Source of the DNA: Winogradskyella haliclonae
GTDB taxonomy: Bacteria > Bacteroidota > Bacteroidia > Flavobacteriales > Flavobacteriaceae
Length of the DNA stretch: 64,000 nucleotides
NCBI RefSeq assembly: GCF_014635865.1
Contig: NZ_BMDQ01000002.1
Coordinates: 434,001-498,000, forward strand
Reading direction: 5' to 3'
Position 1 is the stretch's first letter. Every line of letters starts with the position of its first letter. Below the pieces are notes generated by a model. It worked only from the letters and a program-made list of their open reading frames with translations, had not been told where the DNA came from and made no database searches. This document shows, piece by piece, positions 27,469 to 35,300 of this stretch. The translations under genes and the position numbers were made by a program.

Positions 27469-27579
27469 ATGGAACAACAATCTCCAGAAAAGCAACCATG
27501 GTTAAAATCGTATACCATTGTACTTGTAGCAAATCTTATTTATATCATTTTGTTTTACCTCATAACTCAAGCATTTTAG
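27469..27579 (+). CDS. Tiny single-TM protein (36 aa) upstream of SSS symporter
   Basis: ATG at 27469 gives MEQQSPEKQPWLKSYTIVLV..., one TM helix (residues about 14-35) and a stop exactly one base before the symporter ATG. The 3-bp gap to the PIG-L gene and 1-bp gap to the symporter make translation in this operon very likely. It may be a small subunit or leader of the symporter; no family recognised. Confidence 0.65.
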   Translation: MEQQSPEKQPWLKSYTIVLVANLIYIILFYLITQAF

Positions 27580-27580
27580 T

Positions 27581-29377
27581 ATGGTTTTAAGTTGGATTGA
27601 CTGGACGGTACTAGCCGCTACCCTATTAACAATAGTTGGCTATGGTACTTGGGTTACTAGAAATAATAAAAGCGCACAAGATTATATAAAAGGTGGAAAC
27701 TCTACTAAATGGTGGACTATTGGCCTTTCCGTTATGGCGACGCAAGCTAGTGCTATAACGTTTTTATCGACCACAGGCCAAGCTTTTTCTGATGGTATGG
27801 GCTTTGTACAGTTTTATTTTGGTTTACCCATTGCAATGGTTATTATCTGTGCTATTTTTATTCCACTATATCATCGTTTAAAGGTTTACACAGCTTATGA
27901 ATTTTTAGAAAATCGTTTTGACTTAAAAACAAGAAGCTTAACCGCTATTCTATTTTTAATTCAACGCGGTTTGGCAGCAGGTATAACCATTTTTGCTCCA
28001 GCAATTATTTTATCTATAGTCTTAGGCATTAACATTGTTTACCTCAATATTATCATTGGTGTTTTAGTCATTATCTATACAGTTTCTGGTGGAACAAAAG
28101 CTGTTACCGTAACTCAAAAACAGCAAATGTTTGTCATTTTTGCTGGTATGCTTGCCGCACTTTTTATCACTTTAAATTTAATTCCTGATGAAGTCACTTT
28201 TGGAGATGCATTAGAAATTGCAGGTGCAAGTGGACGTATGGAAGTTCTTGATTTTTCATTTGATTTAGAAAATAGATACACGGTTTGGTCTGGCTTAATT
28301 GGCGGAACATTTTTAGCGCTTTCTTATTTTGGTACAGATCAGAGTCAAGTTCAGCGTTACCTCTCCGGAAAAAGCATGAAAGAAATGCAAATGGGACTAC
28401 TTTTTAACGGTTTACTTAAAGTACCAATGCAGTTTTTTATTCTACTTGTTGGTATTATGGTATTCGTTTTTTATCAATTTAATCCATCTCCATTAAACTT
28501 TATCGATGCCTCAACAAAAACAGTTTTGACTTCAGAGTACGGAGATGAATATAGATCCTTACAGCAAAAGCAAAACCTACTTTTTACTGAGAAAAAGGAG
28601 TTAAGTCTTTCATTGGCCAAAAACGAAAGTGCTATTTTAATCGAAAAAATTTCTAAACTAGATAGTGTTGAAAAAACGTATCGCCTAGAATCTAAATTTC
28701 TAATCAAAAAAGCAATTGATTCTGCTTACACCACTAAATACAATGCCTTAAAATCTGAAGTCGAAGCTCTAAAATCAAATCCCAAGAGTGAAACATACAT
28801 TTCAAAGTCAGAAGAATTAAATACATTGTACAAATCCGCAGCCAAGGATACGCAAACTAATGATCGAGACTATATGTTCATTAGATTTATCCTTAATCAA
28901 TTACCTGTTGGTCTAATTGGGTTATTGTTAGCCGTTATATTATCTGCTGCTATGTCCTCAACAGCTTCAGAGATTAATGCACTTGCCACAATTACTTCGA
29001 TAGATTTATATGGACGAAATATAAAAGAGAAAAAAGATGATGCTAGCATGGTAAGAGTGACCAAATGGTTTACATTGGGTTGGGGTATCGTTGCTATAAT
29101 AATTGCTTGCTTTGCTAATCTAGCAGAAAATCTCATTCAACTTGTAAACATCATTGGTTCTATTTTTTATGGAAACGTACTAGGTATTTTCTTATTGGCT
29201 TTTTTCTTTAAACATATTAAAGGTAATGCAGTATTTACTGGAGCCTTAATTACCCAAGTAATTATAATCGTTGGTTGGTGGTATGATTGGATGCCCTACC
29301 TATGGCTAAATTTATTTGGATGTGTACTAGTTATTGTAATTACTAATCTTATTCAAAGTGTAACAAAGTCTAAGTAA
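27581..29377 (+). CDS. Sodium:solute symporter (SSS/SLC5 family)
   Basis: 598-aa LeuT-fold transporter with about 13-14 TM helices. SSS features: WWTIGLSVMATQASAITFLSTTG in TM1, IPLYHRLKVYTAYEFLENRF, TVSGGTKAVTVTQKQQM, and LSAAMSSTASEINALATITSID of the Na2-site helix (Ser-Ser-Thr). Between about residues 300 and 425 there is a long hydrophilic, helix-prone insertion rich in Lys/Glu/Ser (SLQQKQNLLFTEKKELSLSL...). This is larger than in SGLT/PutP but seen in Bacteroidota members. The substrate is unknown; linkage to the PIG-L deacetylase suggests a sugar or sugar derivative. Confidence 0.93.
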   Translation: MVLSWIDWTVLAATLLTIVGYGTWVTRNNKSAQDYIKGGNSTKWWTIGLSVMATQASAITFLSTTGQAFSDGMGFVQFYFGLPIAMVIICAIFIPLYHRLKVYTAYEFLENRFDLKTRSLTAILFLIQRGLAAGITIFAPAIILSIVLGINIVYLNIIIGVLVIIYTVSGGTKAVTVTQKQQMFVIFAGMLAALFITLNLIPDEVTFGDALEIAGASGRMEVLDFSFDLENRYTVWSGLIGGTFLALSYFGTDQSQVQRYLSGKSMKEMQMGLLFNGLLKVPMQFFILLVGIMVFVFYQFNPSPLNFIDASTKTVLTSEYGDEYRSLQQKQNLLFTEKKELSLSLAKNESAILIEKISKLDSVEKTYRLESKFLIKKAIDSAYTTKYNALKSEVEALKSNPKSETYISKSEELNTLYKSAAKDTQTNDRDYMFIRFILNQLPVGLIGLLLAVILSAAMSSTASEINALATITSIDLYGRNIKEKKDDASMVRVTKWFTLGWGIVAIIIACFANLAENLIQLVNIIGSIFYGNVLGIFLLAFFFKHIKGNAVFTGALITQVIIIVGWWYDWMPYLWLNLFGCVLVIVITNLIQSVTKSK

Positions 29378-29384
29378 AATCAAT

Positions 29385-29420
29385 AAAAAAAGCGACTTAA
29401 AATATAAGCCGCCTTTTTTT
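29385..29420. terminator. Imperfect hairpin terminator between convergent genes
   Basis: Stem GCGACTTA / TAAGCCGC with one mismatch, A-run on the left and T-run on the right, between the symporter (+) and DUF2911 gene (-). Confidence 0.6.
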
Positions 29421-29437
29421 TACTTAAAATTAAATAA

Positions 29438-30289
29438 TTACAATGCGCCCCATTCTTTTAATGAATCTTCATTCATTTTCACATAACCTGCATTGTTTGA
29501 TTTCTTTGCATCAGCTAATGACGCCTTAGCAGCTTCAATGGCTCCTTTTTTATCACCTGCGGCAGCATATACCAAAGATTTTTGTCTTAAATGCCAAAAA
29601 CGTGGCTTATCAACCATACTCAAGGCTTTATCCATCCATTTCTTAGCGAGTTGAGGGTCTTTTCCTTCTGTAGTATAATACACCGCAGCATTATAATAAT
29701 CTCCCATACCAGGTCCAGCTAATGCTTTGTCTATAGTCGCTTGAACTTTATCTTCTGTTGGAACTGTAAATGGAACAGCGGCATAGCTTTTTTCCCAAAT
29801 CAACTCTAGATGAGCACCATTGTTTGTAATGCTATTAATATCTATTGCAAATGTTTCAACATTAAAAGGAATTTCCATCACTTCAACTTTTGCCGAAGCT
29901 ACGACTTTGCTATCGTCCCACTCTGCTGGTGCTCCCCAATTTTCAGTATCAGCATACAGCATAACATCCCAATCTGTTTTAGAATTTAATCTTGTGAAAA
30001 TAGCGTAAGAACCCGCTTTTACATCTTGTCCAGCAATAGTTACGTCATCACTAAAAGTAATGATTGTATTCTTATTTGCTCCAGTTCTCCAAATGTTTCC
30101 TCCATAAGGCTCTAAAGAACCAAATATTTGACGTCCTTTAACACTTGGTCTAGAATATTCTATAGTAATATCTGTTAATCCGACCTTCTGCTCAATTTTA
30201 GAAAAAGGACTTGGTTGTGGCGTTTCAACCTGAGCATTTACAGAAAAAAATAATGCAAATGCAAAAGTTAATAGTGCTAATTTTTTCAT
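29438..30289 (-). CDS. DUF2911 domain-containing secreted protein
   Basis: 283 aa with signal peptide (cleavage near VNAQ). The N-terminal ~170 residues match DUF2911: SPFSKIEQKVGLTDITIEYSRPSVKGR, GGNIWRTGANKNT, and AGSYAIFTRLNSKTDWDV. The C-terminal ~100 residues are helical and TPR-like (WMDKALSMVDKPRFWHLRQKSLVYAAAGDKKGAIEAAKASL). Function unknown; predicted periplasmic. Single-gene unit. Confidence 0.9.
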   Translation of the reverse strand: MKKLALLTFAFALFFSVNAQVETPQPSPFSKIEQKVGLTDITIEYSRPSVKGRQIFGSLEPYGGNIWRTGANKNTIITFSDDVTIAGQDVKAGSYAIFTRLNSKTDWDVMLYADTENWGAPAEWDDSKVVASAKVEVMEIPFNVETFAIDINSITNNGAHLELIWEKSYAAVPFTVPTEDKVQATIDKALAGPGMGDYYNAAVYYTTEGKDPQLAKKWMDKALSMVDKPRFWHLRQKSLVYAAAGDKKGAIEAAKASLADAKKSNNAGYVKMNEDSLKEWGAL

Positions 30290-30406
30290 TTTATATAGTG
30301 TTAGAATTTGTTAGTTTGTAAAATTAAGACTTAGCCAAAGCAGAAGATGTTAAGAAATCCTTAAAATCAATTAGTGACGATTTACTAGAACATTTTTGAC
30401 AAAACT

Positions 30407-30442
30407 ATTGGGCATAACATATATTAATCGTAATATTGCAAT
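30407..30442 (+). promoter_or_regulatory. Candidate ars operon promoter with overlapping ArsR dyad
   Basis: ATTG (30407-30410), 20 nt, then TAATATTG (30431-30438) approximates the Bacteroidota promoter. An imperfect 16-bp dyad ATCGTAATATTGCAAT (30427-30442; 6 of 8 pairs match) overlaps the -7 box, the right place for ArsR repression. It ends 17 bp before the ArsR start codon. Confidence 0.45.
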
Positions 30443-30459
30443 AAACAAATTAATAGGAT

Positions 30460-30789
30460 ATGGGATTAATTAAATCTGAAATATTTACAGACAATCAAAA
30501 CAAGATTTCTACTCTAGCAAAGGCTTTTGCACATCCGGCAAGAGTTGCAATCTTACAGCATATTTTTCAATCAAACTCGTGTATTTGTGGTGATTTGGTT
30601 GAAGAAATTGGCTTGGCACAATCCACTATATCTCAACATTTAAAAGAGTTAAAAAATATTGGATTAATTAAAGGAAATATTGAAGGTACAAGTGTTTGCT
30701 ATTGTATTGACAAAGACAATTGGTCCAATATGAAAAATACTATAAACGAATTTTTAAACCAAGATGCATTAGAGAATAACTGTTGTTAA
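30460..30789 (+). CDS. arsR: ArsR/SmtB-family metalloregulatory repressor
   Basis: 109-aa winged-helix repressor that releases DNA on binding As(III)/Sb(III). HTH region residues about 44-72 (DLVEEIGLAQSTISQHLKEL). Cys41-Ile-Cys43 sits at the start of the recognition helix region, as in As(III)-sensing ArsR (E. coli CVC motif), and VCYC near residue 85 and a terminal NNCC add more thiols. First gene of a four-gene operon with 12 bp to the next gene. A dyad overlapping the -7 box probably is its operator. Confidence 0.93.
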   Translation: MGLIKSEIFTDNQNKISTLAKAFAHPARVAILQHIFQSNSCICGDLVEEIGLAQSTISQHLKELKNIGLIKGNIEGTSVCYCIDKDNWSNMKNTINEFLNQDALENNCC

Positions 30790-30801
30790 AACCTATAAAT
30801 T

Positions 30802-31275
30802 ATGAAACTATCAGAAATAAAAACACACTTAGAACAACTTGAAACCATTGCGTTTAAGTTACCAAATGGCAACTTAGTACCAAGTCATTTTCACGTAACA
30901 GAAGTTGGTAAAATATCAAAAACATTTATTGATTGTGGTGGCACATTAAGACAAGAAAGTGTCATTAATTTTCAACTCTGGGAAGCTAATGATTATGACC
31001 ATAGATTGCACCCAGAAAAACTATTAAGTATTATCAATCTTTCTGAAGAAAAATTAGAATTGAAAGATGTAGAAATTGAGGTTGAGTACCAGTCAGATAC
31101 TATTGGAAAATATAGTTTAGGATATTCCGAAGGTAACTTTTTATTGCTATCTAAACAAACAGATTGTTTGGCAAAAGATAACTGCGGTATACCAGTTGAA
31201 AAACCAAAATTAAAACTTTCAGAACTACAAACTCAAGCCGCAGGATGTTGCTCTCCTGAATCTGGTTGTTGTTAA
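30802..31275 (+). CDS. DUF6428 family protein with Cys-rich C-terminus
   Basis: 157 aa, soluble, no signal peptide. It begins MKLSEIKTHLEQLETIAFKLPNG and has the SHFHVTEVGKISKTFIDCGGTLR block typical of DUF6428 proteins found in Bacteroidota arsenic operons. The last ~12 residues are AAGCCSPESGCC, four cysteines in two pairs, suggesting metal(loid) binding. Located between arsR and the phosphatase/arsenate reductase-like gene. Reaction unknown; a metallochaperone-like role is inference only. Confidence 0.85.
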   Translation: MKLSEIKTHLEQLETIAFKLPNGNLVPSHFHVTEVGKISKTFIDCGGTLRQESVINFQLWEANDYDHRLHPEKLLSIINLSEEKLELKDVEIEVEYQSDTIGKYSLGYSEGNFLLLSKQTDCLAKDNCGIPVEKPKLKLSELQTQAAGCCSPESGCC

Positions 31276-31292
31276 AACTTAATAAACCAATT

Positions 31293-31904
31293 ATGAACGA
31301 AAAACTAAATCAACTTATCGAAACGCTTGAGCTTTCTACAATATCAGAAGAAAGAAAAACGATACTTAACAAACTCGTAACGTTTATTCAATCAAAAAAA
31401 GACAAAGGCTTACCTGTAAACCTCAACTTTATTTGCACGCACAATTCACGTCGTAGTCATTTGTCTCAGATATGGGCACAAACCATGGCTCACAAATTCA
31501 AAATAGCAAATATATTTTGCTATTCTGGAGGAACAGAAGCTACTGCCATGTTTCCTTTCGTTGGTGACACTCTTAAAAAACAAGGATTTGAGATTCATAA
31601 ACTTTCAAACGAGGAGAATCCTGTATATGCTGTAAAATTTGCTGAAGACTTACTTCCTATTATCTGTTTTTCTAAGACTTTTGATGCAAATTTTAACCCC
31701 AAAACTAATTTTGCAGCAGTAATGACCTGTTCTCATGCTGATGAGAATTGTCCATTTATAGCCGGTGCTGAACAACGTATTCCTGTTAGGTATGAAGACC
31801 CCAAAGCATATGATAATACACCATTACAAGACGAAAAGTATACCGAACGAAGCCTGCAAATTGCTACCGAAATGAAATATATTTTTTCTAAAATCAAGTC
31901 ATAA
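31293..31904 (+). CDS. LMW protein-tyrosine-phosphatase-fold arsenate reductase-like protein
   Basis: 203 aa from ATG of MNEKLNQLIETLE, chosen over the upstream in-frame start at 31266 because that one overlaps the DUF6428 gene. The P-loop is CTHNSRR (Cys48-x5-Arg54), preceded by LNFI as in ArsC-type LMW phosphatases. The C-terminal part keeps PVRYEDPKAYDNTP near residues 170-183 (acid-base Asp region). The second P-loop cysteine seen in many thioredoxin-linked ArsC (CxGNSCR) is Arg here. In this operon it most likely reduces arsenate to arsenite (inference). It ends one base into the aquaporin ATG region. Confidence 0.88.
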   Translation: MNEKLNQLIETLELSTISEERKTILNKLVTFIQSKKDKGLPVNLNFICTHNSRRSHLSQIWAQTMAHKFKIANIFCYSGGTEATAMFPFVGDTLKKQGFEIHKLSNEENPVYAVKFAEDLLPIICFSKTFDANFNPKTNFAAVMTCSHADENCPFIAGAEQRIPVRYEDPKAYDNTPLQDEKYTERSLQIATEMKYIFSKIKS

Positions 31905-32572
31905 TGAAAAAAGAAATTAGTGAATTAATTGGCACTTTTGCTATGGTTTTTTGCGGTTGTGGCGCCATGACTATTAACGAAATTACAGGTGGAGACATTT
32001 CTCATGTAGGCGTAGCCATAACTTGGGGATTAATTGTAATGGCAATGATTTATGCATTTGGAGAGATTTCTGGTGCACACTTTAACCCTGCAGTAACAGT
32101 AGCATTTGCAGTTGCAAAAAAGTTTAATTGGAAATATGTACCAAGATATATTTTGTTTCAAATAGTCGGTGCTTTTTTAGCAATAGGAGTATTATGGTTT
32201 TTATTCCCCGATTCTACAAGTTATGGTCATACTTATCCAGCAGAAGGTTTCGAGCCTTATAAGGCTTTTATTCTAGAACTTATACTAACCTTCTTTCTAA
32301 TGGTGGTTATCATTAACGTTTCTACAGGTAGCAAAGAAATTGGTACCATGGCAGCAATTGCCGTAGGTGGAATTATTTTATTAGAAGCTATGTTTGCTGG
32401 ACCTATGACTAAGGCCTCGATGAATCCAGCGCGTTCAATAGCCCCTGCCATAATTTCAGGGAATTTACAGCATTTATGGCTGTACGTGACTGCTCCATTT
32501 ATTGGAGCAATTTTAGCAGTAATAAGCTGTAAACTTGTTAAAGATGACAACTGTTGTAATGAGGGCTGTTAA
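31904..32572 (+). CDS. MIP/aquaporin-family channel in arsenic operon (AqpS-like)
   Basis: 222 aa, six TM helices and two NPA half-helices: HFNPAVTVA (NPA 61-63) and MNPARSIAPA (NPA 174-176, with the selectivity-filter Arg177). In an ars operon without ArsB/Acr3, such channels (AqpS of Sinorhizobium meliloti is the known case) let arsenite made by ArsC flow out. The C-terminus is DDNCCNEGC, a cysteine-rich cytosolic tail not normal for aquaporins. It overlaps the phosphatase stop by one base. Confidence 0.9.
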   Translation: MKKEISELIGTFAMVFCGCGAMTINEITGGDISHVGVAITWGLIVMAMIYAFGEISGAHFNPAVTVAFAVAKKFNWKYVPRYILFQIVGAFLAIGVLWFLFPDSTSYGHTYPAEGFEPYKAFILELILTFFLMVVIINVSTGSKEIGTMAAIAVGGIILLEAMFAGPMTKASMNPARSIAPAIISGNLQHLWLYVTAPFIGAILAVISCKLVKDDNCCNEGC

Positions 32573-32600
32573 TTAAACACCATAAGGAGTTTCGTATTGT

Positions 32601-32652
32601 TGTTAAATTTTGTTTAACTATTTTATAATATAGTTAAACATTCTTATATTAG
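32601..32652 (+). promoter_or_regulatory. Composite operator/promoter A of the photolyase island (before the TetR gene)
   Basis: A perfect 10-bp inverted repeat TGTTTAACTA (32611-32620) / TAGTTAAACA (32631-32640) with a 10-bp AT spacer, preceded by an extra inverted half-site GTTAAA (32602-32607). Four bases after the right arm comes TATATTAG (32645-32652), close to the -7 consensus. The same arrangement with the same spacing occurs at 41167-41218. No TTTG lies at the normal -33 position, so activation or a special sigma factor may be needed. Confidence 0.7.
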
Positions 32653-32672
32653 CATTGTAAATTTATATTACA

Positions 32673-33329
32673 ATGGCTAAGAAAAAAACTATTTCAAAAT
32701 CAGATTTAATTACATTTTTTATGGATCATGTACTTATGCATGACCATAAACCAAAATCAGTGTATGCTTTTGCAAAAGCTCATAATTTTGATGAAGCTAA
32801 ATTTTACGAGCATTATGGTTCATTTGAGGCATTAGAACAATCGATTTTTAAAACTTTTTTTGATAATACGCATTCTATTTTAAACAAAAGCGAAGAATAC
32901 CAATCGTTTGATGCCCGTAACAAACTACTGAGCTTTTATTTTACGTTTTTTGAAAACTTAACTGCAAACCGAAGCTACGTTGTTTATGCATTAGGAAATC
33001 ATAAAGAACAGATGAAATCTCTTAAAACATTATCTCAATTAAAGAGTAGTTTCAATAACTACATAGAGCAATTAGGCATAAACATGCTTGATTTAAAACA
33101 AGACCGATTAGAAAAAATTCAAAATAGAGGTCTTAAGGAATCTACATGGCTTCAACTTTTAATCACCATAAAGTTTTGGTTAGACGATACATCACCTTCA
33201 TTTGAAAAAACAGACATATTTATTGAAAAATCAATAAATACAGGATTCGATTTAATTGATACTACGCCATTACAAAGCATTATAGATTTAGGCAAGTTTA
33301 TGATTAGGGAAAAAATAAGAATGAATTAA
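32673..33329 (+). CDS. TetR-family transcriptional regulator
   Basis: 218 aa. The N-terminal ~60 residues form a TetR-type HTH (KPKSVYAFAKAHNFDEAKFYEHYGSFEALEQSIFKTFF), and the rest is an all-helical ligand domain of a Bacteroidota type. First gene downstream of operator A and of the photolyase island, so it probably regulates itself and the genes after it. The next gene, an ABC1-family kinase, starts 4 bp later; a TetR-ABC1 pair suggests a membrane-lipid or quinone-linked signal, but the ligand is unknown. Confidence 0.8.
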   Translation: MAKKKTISKSDLITFFMDHVLMHDHKPKSVYAFAKAHNFDEAKFYEHYGSFEALEQSIFKTFFDNTHSILNKSEEYQSFDARNKLLSFYFTFFENLTANRSYVVYALGNHKEQMKSLKTLSQLKSSFNNYIEQLGINMLDLKQDRLEKIQNRGLKESTWLQLLITIKFWLDDTSPSFEKTDIFIEKSINTGFDLIDTTPLQSIIDLGKFMIREKIRMN

Positions 33330-33332
33330 TGC

Positions 33333-34643
33333 ATGAAAACAATAGACAGTATACCAATTACTAAAATATCTAGAGCAACAAAGCTCGTCTCAACAGGTGC
33401 AAAAGTTGGTGTAAACTATTTAAAATACTACGGTGATAAATTAGTAAATCCGGAAAAAGAAGCTAAAGAGCGTCTAAATAAAAACAATGCAGAAGACATA
33501 TACGATAGTCTGAAAAAGCTTAAAGGTAGTGCGCTTAAAGTTGCACAAATGCTAAGTATGGAAAAAAGCATTTTGCCTCAAGCTTATGTCGAAAAGTTTT
33601 CGCTATCACAATTTTCGGTTCCCCCATTATCACCCCCATTGGTGGTAAAAACTTTCAAAAACTATTTTGGAAAACATCCCGAAGATTTGTTCGATACTTT
33701 TAATGCAACCTCGGTTAACGCTGCCAGTATTGGTCAGGTCCACCTTGCAGAAAAGGATGGGAAAAAATTTGCTGTGAAAATTCAATATCCTGGGGTTGCA
33801 GAAAGTATTGCGTCAGATTTGGCTTTGGTAAAACCTATTGCCATCAAAATGTTTAACATCAAAGGAAAAGATTCGGATAAGTATTTTAAAGAAGTTGAAA
33901 ATAAACTAACCGAAGAAACTAATTACATCTTAGAAGTTGCACAAAGTAAAGCTGTTGTAAATGCCTGTAAACATATTCCTAATCTAGAATTTCCTGAGTA
34001 TTATGAAGAATTATCTTCTGAACGTATCATCACTATGGATTACATGAAAGGTGAACATCTTTCTGAATTTGTTGCGCACAACAAAGACCAAAATGTATCA
34101 AACAAATTAGGTCAAGCCCTTTGGGATTTTTATATGTTCCAAATTCACAACCTACGTAAAGTACATGCAGATCCTCATCCAGGAAATTTCCTGGTATCTA
34201 AAGAAGGTAAACTAATTGCTCTAGATTTTGGATGTATGAAAGCCATTCCTGATGATTTCTACATTCCCTATTTTGAATTAGCCAAAAAAGAAAGCATAGA
34301 AAACCCTAAGGTTTTTACAGAAAAACTATATGAATTAGAAATCTTACGTTCTGACGATTCTCCTGAAGAAATAGAATTCTTTAGCGCGATGTTCCATGAT
34401 TTGTTAAGTTTATTTACACAACCGTTTCATAACGAGACTTTCGATTTTTCGAATCCCGAATTCTTCAATAAAGTTGCAGAAATGGGACAACGCTACTCAA
34501 AAAGTACAGAGCTCAGAAAAATGAATGGTAATAGAGGCTCTACTCATTTCATTTACATTAACCGCACATTTTTTGGCTTGTACAATCTTATGTTTGACTT
34601 AAAAGCCGAAGACGTTAAGATTAATAATTTTATAAAACTTTAA
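33333..34643 (+). CDS. ABC1/AarF/UbiB-family atypical kinase
   Basis: 436-aa protein kinase-like fold. Family marks: KLKGSALKVAQMLSM (the KxGQ-like N-terminal motif, here K-x-A-Q) at residues about 50-64, the A-rich loop NAASIGQVHLAEKDGKKFAVKIQYPGV near 128-154 with the VAIK-type lysine, HADPHPGNFLV (catalytic loop) near 278-288, and ALDFGCMK (DFG). UbiB/ADCK proteins support quinone or other isoprenoid metabolism. Here it is inside the photo-protection island after a TetR regulator and overlaps the next gene by one base. Confidence 0.92.
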   Translation: MKTIDSIPITKISRATKLVSTGAKVGVNYLKYYGDKLVNPEKEAKERLNKNNAEDIYDSLKKLKGSALKVAQMLSMEKSILPQAYVEKFSLSQFSVPPLSPPLVVKTFKNYFGKHPEDLFDTFNATSVNAASIGQVHLAEKDGKKFAVKIQYPGVAESIASDLALVKPIAIKMFNIKGKDSDKYFKEVENKLTEETNYILEVAQSKAVVNACKHIPNLEFPEYYEELSSERIITMDYMKGEHLSEFVAHNKDQNVSNKLGQALWDFYMFQIHNLRKVHADPHPGNFLVSKEGKLIALDFGCMKAIPDDFYIPYFELAKKESIENPKVFTEKLYELEILRSDDSPEEIEFFSAMFHDLLSLFTQPFHNETFDFSNPEFFNKVAEMGQRYSKSTELRKMNGNRGSTHFIYINRTFFGLYNLMFDLKAEDVKINNFIKL

Positions 34644-35281
34644 TGGCAGCGTTTAGTATAGACGATATTAATGAGATGCATCATCTTTATCGCATCAATC
34701 TAATTAACAGTTGTTCTGGTTACAAATCTGCTAATCTTATAGGCACAAAAGATAAAGATGGCAATAGCAATGTTGCGATATTTAGTTCAATAACCCATCT
34801 AGGTTCTAATCCGGGTTTGCTTGGTGTTTTTATGAGGCCTACAACAGTAATTAGACACACCTATGATAATATTAAATCTACTGGGAAATACACTATTAAT
34901 CATATCCATGAAGGCATTATAGAAGACGCACACCATACTTCGGCTAAATATGCCAAATCGGTATCTGAGTTTGATGTTACCAAATTAGAAGAAGAATACA
35001 AGAATGAGTTCCCTGCACCATTTGTAAAAGGTTGTCCAATACAAATTGCAATGCAATACCAAGAGGAATATCATATTAAAGTAAACAATACCATTTTATT
35101 AGTAGGAAAAATTGAAAAACTTTATGTAGAAAATGAGCTTTTAGAAAAAGATGGGTTTATCAATTTGTCAAAAGGAAAAGTGGCAACTATAAATGGTCTT
35201 GATGCGTATGCCGTACCTGAATTGAAAACTAGATTAGAATACCAACGTCCTAAACAAGGATTTGCACATCGTGATGGCTGA
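34643..35281 (+). CDS. Flavin reductase-like domain protein
   Basis: 212 aa, FMN-binding split-barrel fold. Characteristic start YRINLINSCSGYKSANLIGTKDKDGNSNVAIFSS and the FMRPTTVIRHTYDNIKSTGKYTINHI segment of flavin reductase-like oxidoreductases that bind FMN. It could supply reduced flavin to neighbouring flavoproteins (four photolyase-family genes follow), which is inference. Overlaps the ABC1 gene by one base and precedes the DUF2867 gene by 19 bp. Confidence 0.88.
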   Translation: MAAFSIDDINEMHHLYRINLINSCSGYKSANLIGTKDKDGNSNVAIFSSITHLGSNPGLLGVFMRPTTVIRHTYDNIKSTGKYTINHIHEGIIEDAHHTSAKYAKSVSEFDVTKLEEEYKNEFPAPFVKGCPIQIAMQYQEEYHIKVNNTILLVGKIEKLYVENELLEKDGFINLSKGKVATINGLDAYAVPELKTRLEYQRPKQGFAHRDG

Positions 35282-35300
35282 ATTTTGAAGACTACAAACA

